A program made the position numbers and the translations under genes. Under the pieces are notes generated by a model. That model made no database searches, was not told the origin of the DNA, and saw only the letters and a program-made list of their open reading frames with translations. 37,780 bases of DNA from Alphaproteobacteria bacterium (GTDB lineage: Bacteria; Pseudomonadota; Alphaproteobacteria; Puniceispirillales; Puniceispirillaceae). Below, piece by piece: positions 34,246-37,780 of this stretch. The DNA is taken from assembly GCA_012269555.1 (NCBI GenBank), contig JAAXKA010000221.1:1-37780 (forward strand), read 5' to 3'. Position 1 is the stretch's first letter. Every line of letters starts with the position of its first letter.

Positions 34246-35625
34246 ATGTCACTTTCTCGATTAGGAAATCGCAGTAGACTAAGCGATTTTACATGGCCTG
34301 GTTTTGTAGATGGGCTTGCCAGCCTCTTAATGGTATTTGTATTTGTTTTAATGGTTTTTGTTATAATTCAGGCAAACCTCGCGTTCCGAATATCGGGACA
34401 AGATACCCGTATCACAGCCCTTCAGAGGGATTTGCTTGAGCTTGGAAATATTCTTAATATTGAGCGTGAAACAAATTCTCAATTATTATCTGAGTTATCA
34501 GATACAAAGGTGCTCATGAGTGCGCTTGAGACGGATAACAAACAATTATTATCCCAAATTACATTCTTGCAGGAAGAACTCTCAGACAAAGAGGAAATAA
34601 TCATAGCCAAAGAAGCGGACATAAGTTCTTTAAGTTCGCAATTGTTTGAGCTTGAGGATAATCTAAATGCTGCGCGCGCTATCTCAGAACAGCGTGGTGA
34701 CGAAATTAAAAGTTTAATTTTTCGTCTTACAGCCAACGAAAAGGAGCTCGATGAAAAGTCAAACGCCTTTAAAAAACAGCAAATTGAATTGAAAAAAAAT
34801 CTTGAATTAATAGAAGAAAATACCGCACTTATCTCAACTCTAAAATCTGAAATAAGCAATTTATCTGAACAAAATAACTTTAATGAAGCCAATCTGGCAG
34901 AAAAGGAAAAATTATTACTAATTGCAGAGAAAGCATTACTTAAAAAAGCAGAAGAATTAGCAGCTGCAAATAACTCAAGCAATGAGGCTAAAGCAGAGAT
35001 AGATAAATTATTAATTAATACGAATACATTGCGTCAAGAAATTCAAAAATTGAATAGTCTCCTAGCAGAAAAAGAACGCGAGTCAATTAATGATAAGATA
35101 GCTATAGCTGATTTAGGAAAGAAACTAAATTCAGCTCTAGCTTCTCGAGTTCAAGATTTACAGAAATTCCGTTCTGAATTCTTTGGACAGTTGCGTGAAA
35201 TTCTTGAAAATCGATCAGAGGTTCGCGTCGTTGGAGACCGCTTTATATTTCAATCAGAGGTAATTTTTGCAACTGGTCAAGCTAATGTTAGTGATGCCGG
35301 AAAAGAACAGCTCGCGGATATTGCCTCTGCCTTGCGAGAGATAGAAAAATCAATACCTGAGAATATTCCATGGGTTTTACAAATAGAAGGGCATACAGAC
35401 AGTGACCCCATAGCCAATAGCTCCATTTTTAGGGATAACTGGGATTTATCAACAGAAAGAGCTCTTTCAGTTGTGCGTTTTTTGAGGTCTGAGGGTATTT
35501 CTGCAAATCGTCTTGCAGCAGCTGGATATGGGGAGTTTCAGCCAATTGATAGCGGAAATTCATCTGCCTCCAAACAAAGAAATAGAAGAATAGAGCTCAA
35601 ATTGACACAAAGAGTTACCCCTTAA
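34246..35625 (+). CDS. MotB-like stator partner: TM helix, long coiled coil, OmpA domain
   Basis: A 459-aa protein: one membrane helix (about 20-43) in WPGFVDGLASLLMVFVFVLMVF with Asp22 at the position of the proton-carrying Asp of MotB/TolR; a very long acidic, heptad-rich region about 52-312 (for example LQRDLLELGNILNIERETNSQLLSEL and LIEENTALISTLKSEISNLSEQN); and a C-terminal OmpA/MotB peptidoglycan-binding domain about 325-456 with VIFATGQANVSDAG, IEGHTDSDPIA and NRRIELKL. Expected topology is N-in, domain periplasmic. About 260 residues of continuous helix would be some 38 nm, longer than a normal periplasm, so it is probably bent or broken. It is read together with the upstream channel gene. 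Flagellar MotB is unlikely: the spacer is far longer and no flagellar genes are near. Confidence 0.85.
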   Translation: MSLSRLGNRSRLSDFTWPGFVDGLASLLMVFVFVLMVFVIIQANLAFRISGQDTRITALQRDLLELGNILNIERETNSQLLSELSDTKVLMSALETDNKQLLSQITFLQEELSDKEEIIIAKEADISSLSSQLFELEDNLNAARAISEQRGDEIKSLIFRLTANEKELDEKSNAFKKQQIELKKNLELIEENTALISTLKSEISNLSEQNNFNEANLAEKEKLLLIAEKALLKKAEELAAANNSSNEAKAEIDKLLINTNTLRQEIQKLNSLLAEKERESINDKIAIADLGKKLNSALASRVQDLQKFRSEFFGQLREILENRSEVRVVGDRFIFQSEVIFATGQANVSDAGKEQLADIASALREIEKSIPENIPWVLQIEGHTDSDPIANSSIFRDNWDLSTERALSVVRFLRSEGISANRLAAAGYGEFQPIDSGNSSASKQRNRRIELKLTQRVTP

Positions 35626-35653
35626 ATTTTAAAAAAAACATGATTATTTGATA

Positions 35654-37441
35654 TCAATCCGATAAAAGCTGATTTTTTGCAAGCTGGTGATATAATTCTG
35701 AATGCGCAAGCAATTTTTCATGACTTCCTTCAGCTACAATTTTTCCTTTGTCCATAACAAATATTCTGTCTGCATCTATTACCGTTGAAAGTCTGTGTGC
35801 TACCACTACACTTGTTTTATCTGAACAAAGTTTACGCAGAGCTTTTTGCACAAGCGCCTCACTTTGACTATCTAATGCACTCGTCGCTTCATCCAATAAC
35901 ATAATTGGGGGCTCTCTTAAAATTGAACGAGCAATTGCTATCCTTTGTCTTTGACCACCAGAGAGACGCACACCCTTTTCACCCACCATGGTATCGTAGC
36001 CCTCAGGAAGTTCGATAATAAATTGGTGTGCCTCGGCCTGCTTTGCTGCCTGTTCAATTTCTGCAAAACTAGTATTAGGACTTCCAAATGAAATATTTTC
36101 TAATATTGATTGTGAAAACAAAGCAACATCTTGTGGTACAAACCCAAAATGGCTCCTAAGTACACTATTAGTCATTTGATTTATGGGTATGCCACCAATA
36201 CTTATGTGGCCCTCACAAGGTATATAAAAACGCAACAGCAAGTGAAATAAAGTCGTTTTTCCAGCGCCGCTGGGGCCAACTAATGCCACATTTTCACCTG
36301 ACTTTATGGAAAAATTGACTTTCTCTAATACTGGCAAATCTGGTCTAGACTCATAATTGAAGGATACATCTTCAAATAAAATATCTGAACCCTTTAATAA
36401 TAACGTATCTGCGGCCACTTTAGGGGCGACAAATTGCGGGGGTTTTTCAAATATATCCATAATCCGCTCTAAAGCTCCAAAAGCACGCTGCAACTCTCCA
36501 CCAAGCTCAGATAAAGCGCCGACTGCTGCTGCAACGAGAAACGCATAAAAAACGAAAGAGGTCAGCTCACCCGGAGTTATGGCACCTTTTTGTAAGTCTT
36601 GTCCTCCAATCCATAACAAACACCCAATTCCAGAGATAACTAAAAATATAATTAAACCACTTAGTAAACCTCTCAGTCGAGCCCTTGCAATGGCCGCTAA
36701 AACAGCTTCTTCTGTTGTTCGTTTAAATTTACTTTCTAAAAATGATTCTTGTGAAAAAGCTTGAACAGACCGTATCCCTGAAATTGATTCCTCCGCTAGC
36801 ACCGTTAAATCAGATATTTTTTCCTGTGCTACTTTTGATGCTTGCTTCAAGCTACGGGCAAGAAATACCAAGGGGAATACAATTAATGGTATGATTACAG
36901 CTAAAACAAAAGACATTTTTGGACTTGAGACTATTACTAGTACAAGACCACCTATCAATAAGATTATATTGCGAATAGCCATAGATAAAGTGGAGCCAAG
37001 CACAGTCTGGACGATTGATGTATCTACTGTAAGTCTGCTAAGTATATCACCAGATTTTGCACTTTCAAACCAAGTGGTAGACTGAGACAAAATATGACTA
37101 AATAATTTAACTCTGATATCTGCAATAACACTCTCACCAATTTGATTAATCAAATTAGCCCTAAAGTAACTTCCTACAGCCAAAATCAAAGCAATTGCTA
37201 TTGTAAGTATAATTGAAACACTCAAAAAGGCTGGGTTGTTGCCAGCAAGTCCCTCGTCTACTATAAAAGCAAGACCCCTACCAAGGGAAAGCATAGCAAT
37301 AGTTATCATCAATAGAGCAAAAGCAGCCCCAAATAATCGCCAACGATATGGACGGATGTAAGGTATTAAAGTCTGCAAAGCTGATATTGATTTGCCTACT
37401 CTGTTGTTACTAAATTCCTTTTGTTTGAGTGATTTTGTCAT
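35654..37441 (-). CDS. MsbA-like ABC exporter (half transporter)
   Basis: A 595-aa fused TMD-NBD exporter. The membrane part has about six helices (first near 35-60, last near 293-315); the nucleotide domain begins about 350 with Walker A GPSGAGKT (389-396), Q-loop FVPQDVALFSQSILENI, signature VRLSGGQRQRIAIAR, Walker B MLLDEATSALD and the H-loop VVAHRLSTV, all intact. It acts as a dimer. The family covers lipid A/lipid exporters (MsbA) and many drug or peptide exporters; the place beside a peptidoglycan-tethered motor and rpmE is conserved in alphaproteobacteria but does not settle the substrate. GGATAAAAA precedes the ATG. It is convergent with the motor pair, 28 bp apart. Confidence 0.9.
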   Translation of the reverse strand: MTKSLKQKEFSNNRVGKSISALQTLIPYIRPYRWRLFGAAFALLMITIAMLSLGRGLAFIVDEGLAGNNPAFLSVSIILTIAIALILAVGSYFRANLINQIGESVIADIRVKLFSHILSQSTTWFESAKSGDILSRLTVDTSIVQTVLGSTLSMAIRNIILLIGGLVLVIVSSPKMSFVLAVIIPLIVFPLVFLARSLKQASKVAQEKISDLTVLAEESISGIRSVQAFSQESFLESKFKRTTEEAVLAAIARARLRGLLSGLIIFLVISGIGCLLWIGGQDLQKGAITPGELTSFVFYAFLVAAAVGALSELGGELQRAFGALERIMDIFEKPPQFVAPKVAADTLLLKGSDILFEDVSFNYESRPDLPVLEKVNFSIKSGENVALVGPSGAGKTTLFHLLLRFYIPCEGHISIGGIPINQMTNSVLRSHFGFVPQDVALFSQSILENISFGSPNTSFAEIEQAAKQAEAHQFIIELPEGYDTMVGEKGVRLSGGQRQRIAIARSILREPPIMLLDEATSALDSQSEALVQKALRKLCSDKTSVVVAHRLSTVIDADRIFVMDKGKIVAEGSHEKLLAHSELYHQLAKNQLLSD

Positions 37442-37516
37442 TTTTTATCCAAAGGAGGCTTGCATCCAAACTTGAAGCAAGGTATTAACCAGGAGCATTA
37501 ACGAAATTTTTACGCG

Positions 37517-37522
37517 TATAAT
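37517..37522 (+). promoter_or_regulatory. -10 box candidate for rpmE
   Basis: A perfect TATAAT in the 118-bp divergent gap, 38 bp before the rpmE start; no good -35 at 16-18 bp. Further upstream an AAAGGAGG (37451-37458) leads into no useful reading frame. Confidence 0.35.
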
Positions 37523-37559
37523 CGCGCATTGCCTCATATTTGGCAAGTGGAGCTATCAG

Positions 37560-37780
37560 ATGAAAAAAGATATTCACCCGGACTACCATGAAATAAAAAT
37601 TGTAATGACAGATGGAAGTGAGCGCACTGTGCGTTCAACGTGGGGGAAAGAAGGTGACGTTATGAAACTATCCGTGGACCCATTAAATCATCCGGCCTGG
37701 ACTGGTCAACAACGCGTTCTTAATAGTGAAGGCCAAGTTGCTCGTTTTAACAAACGCTTTTCAGGTTTAGGCGTTAAGAA
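37560..37780 (+). CDS. rpmE: ribosomal protein L31, 3' end cut by window
   Basis: Large-subunit protein of the central protuberance and intersubunit bridge. 73 complete codons are present, starting [19 protein letters not shown] and continuing [41 protein letters not shown]; the family ends about here, so only the last few codons and the stop are missing. The usual zinc-binding cysteines (CxxC near residue 16 and a later pair) are absent: it is the zinc-independent (C-minus) type. A GGAG ribosome binding site lies 7 bases upstream of the ATG. Confidence 0.95.
   Translation, partial: MKKDIHPDYHEIKIVMTDGSERTVRSTWGKEGDVMKLSVDPLNHPAWTGQQRVLNSEGQVARFNKRFSGLGVK

Noticed and set aside
34479-34982. 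167-residue minus-strand frame opposite the coiled-coil gene
   Set aside because: Ser/Leu/Phe-rich shadow of a Glu/Lys/Leu-rich coding sequence; long antisense frames are expected opposite heptad repeats.
33187-35625. Zorya anti-phage defence system (ZorA/ZorB)
   Set aside because: The pair has the right channel class, but no ZorC, ZorD or ZorE gene follows; the neighbours are housekeeping (suhB, MsbA-like exporter, rpmE), and the long coiled coil is in the OmpA-domain subunit rather than chiefly in the channel subunit.

Overview
The window is a contiguous, AT-rich, gene-dense piece of a bacterial chromosome that reads as an alphaproteobacterium. The evidence is the gene order and the protein types: serC-serA-hisZ-purA facing rpoH, a ruvCAB-ybgC-tolQRAB-pal-cpoB-tilS-ftsH-folP-glmM run, a zapA / 6S RNA / 5-formyl-THF cyclo-ligase block, RpoH with an intact RpoH box, and an L31 without zinc cysteines. 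Low GC, very short intergenic gaps, overlapping operon junctions and no mobile elements suggest a streamlined, perhaps marine, lineage; that last point is inference. I see no tRNA or rRNA gene, CRISPR array, insertion sequence or prophage, and no stretch above 300 bases without a gene.

Layout. 1-1.6 kb: mlaA-mlaC, outer-membrane lipid asymmetry. 1.6-3.3 kb (minus): ettA. 3.4-4.8 kb: a small one-TM protein (minus) diverging from rluD (plus), start codons only 4 nt apart. 4.9-5.8 kb: rpoH, whose stop codon overlaps that of convergent purA. 5.8-11.1 kb (minus): serC-serA-hisZ-purA, with a candidate structured leader RNA in front of serC. 11.3-26.7 kb (minus): yebC-ruvC-ruvA-ruvB-ybgC-tolQ-tolR-tolA-tolB-pal-cpoB-tilS-ftsH-folP-glmM, linking Holliday junction resolution, envelope constriction, tRNA modification, membrane proteolysis, folate and cell-wall precursor synthesis. 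26.9-29.3 kb (minus): a small coiled-coil protein, zapA, a probable 6S RNA, 5-formyl-THF cyclo-ligase and a YmdB-type phosphoesterase. 29.6-33 kb (plus): tkt, efp, suhB. 33.2-35.6 kb (plus): a two-gene MotA/TolQ-like plus MotB/OmpA-like pair. 35.7-37.4 kb (minus): an MsbA-like ABC exporter, diverging from rpmE, which is cut by the window end.

Most of the window is housekeeping. The best candidate for something under-described is the proton-channel pair at 33187-35625: its second subunit places about 260 residues of predicted coiled coil between one membrane helix with a buried Asp and a peptidoglycan-binding OmpA domain, and it coexists with a complete Tol-Pal system. Three copies of a 9-bp motif lie upstream of it. 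Secondary points are the serC leader RNA, the competing long helices in the 6S RNA region, the apparently leaderless rluD, and a 9-bp inverted repeat between tolA and tolB.
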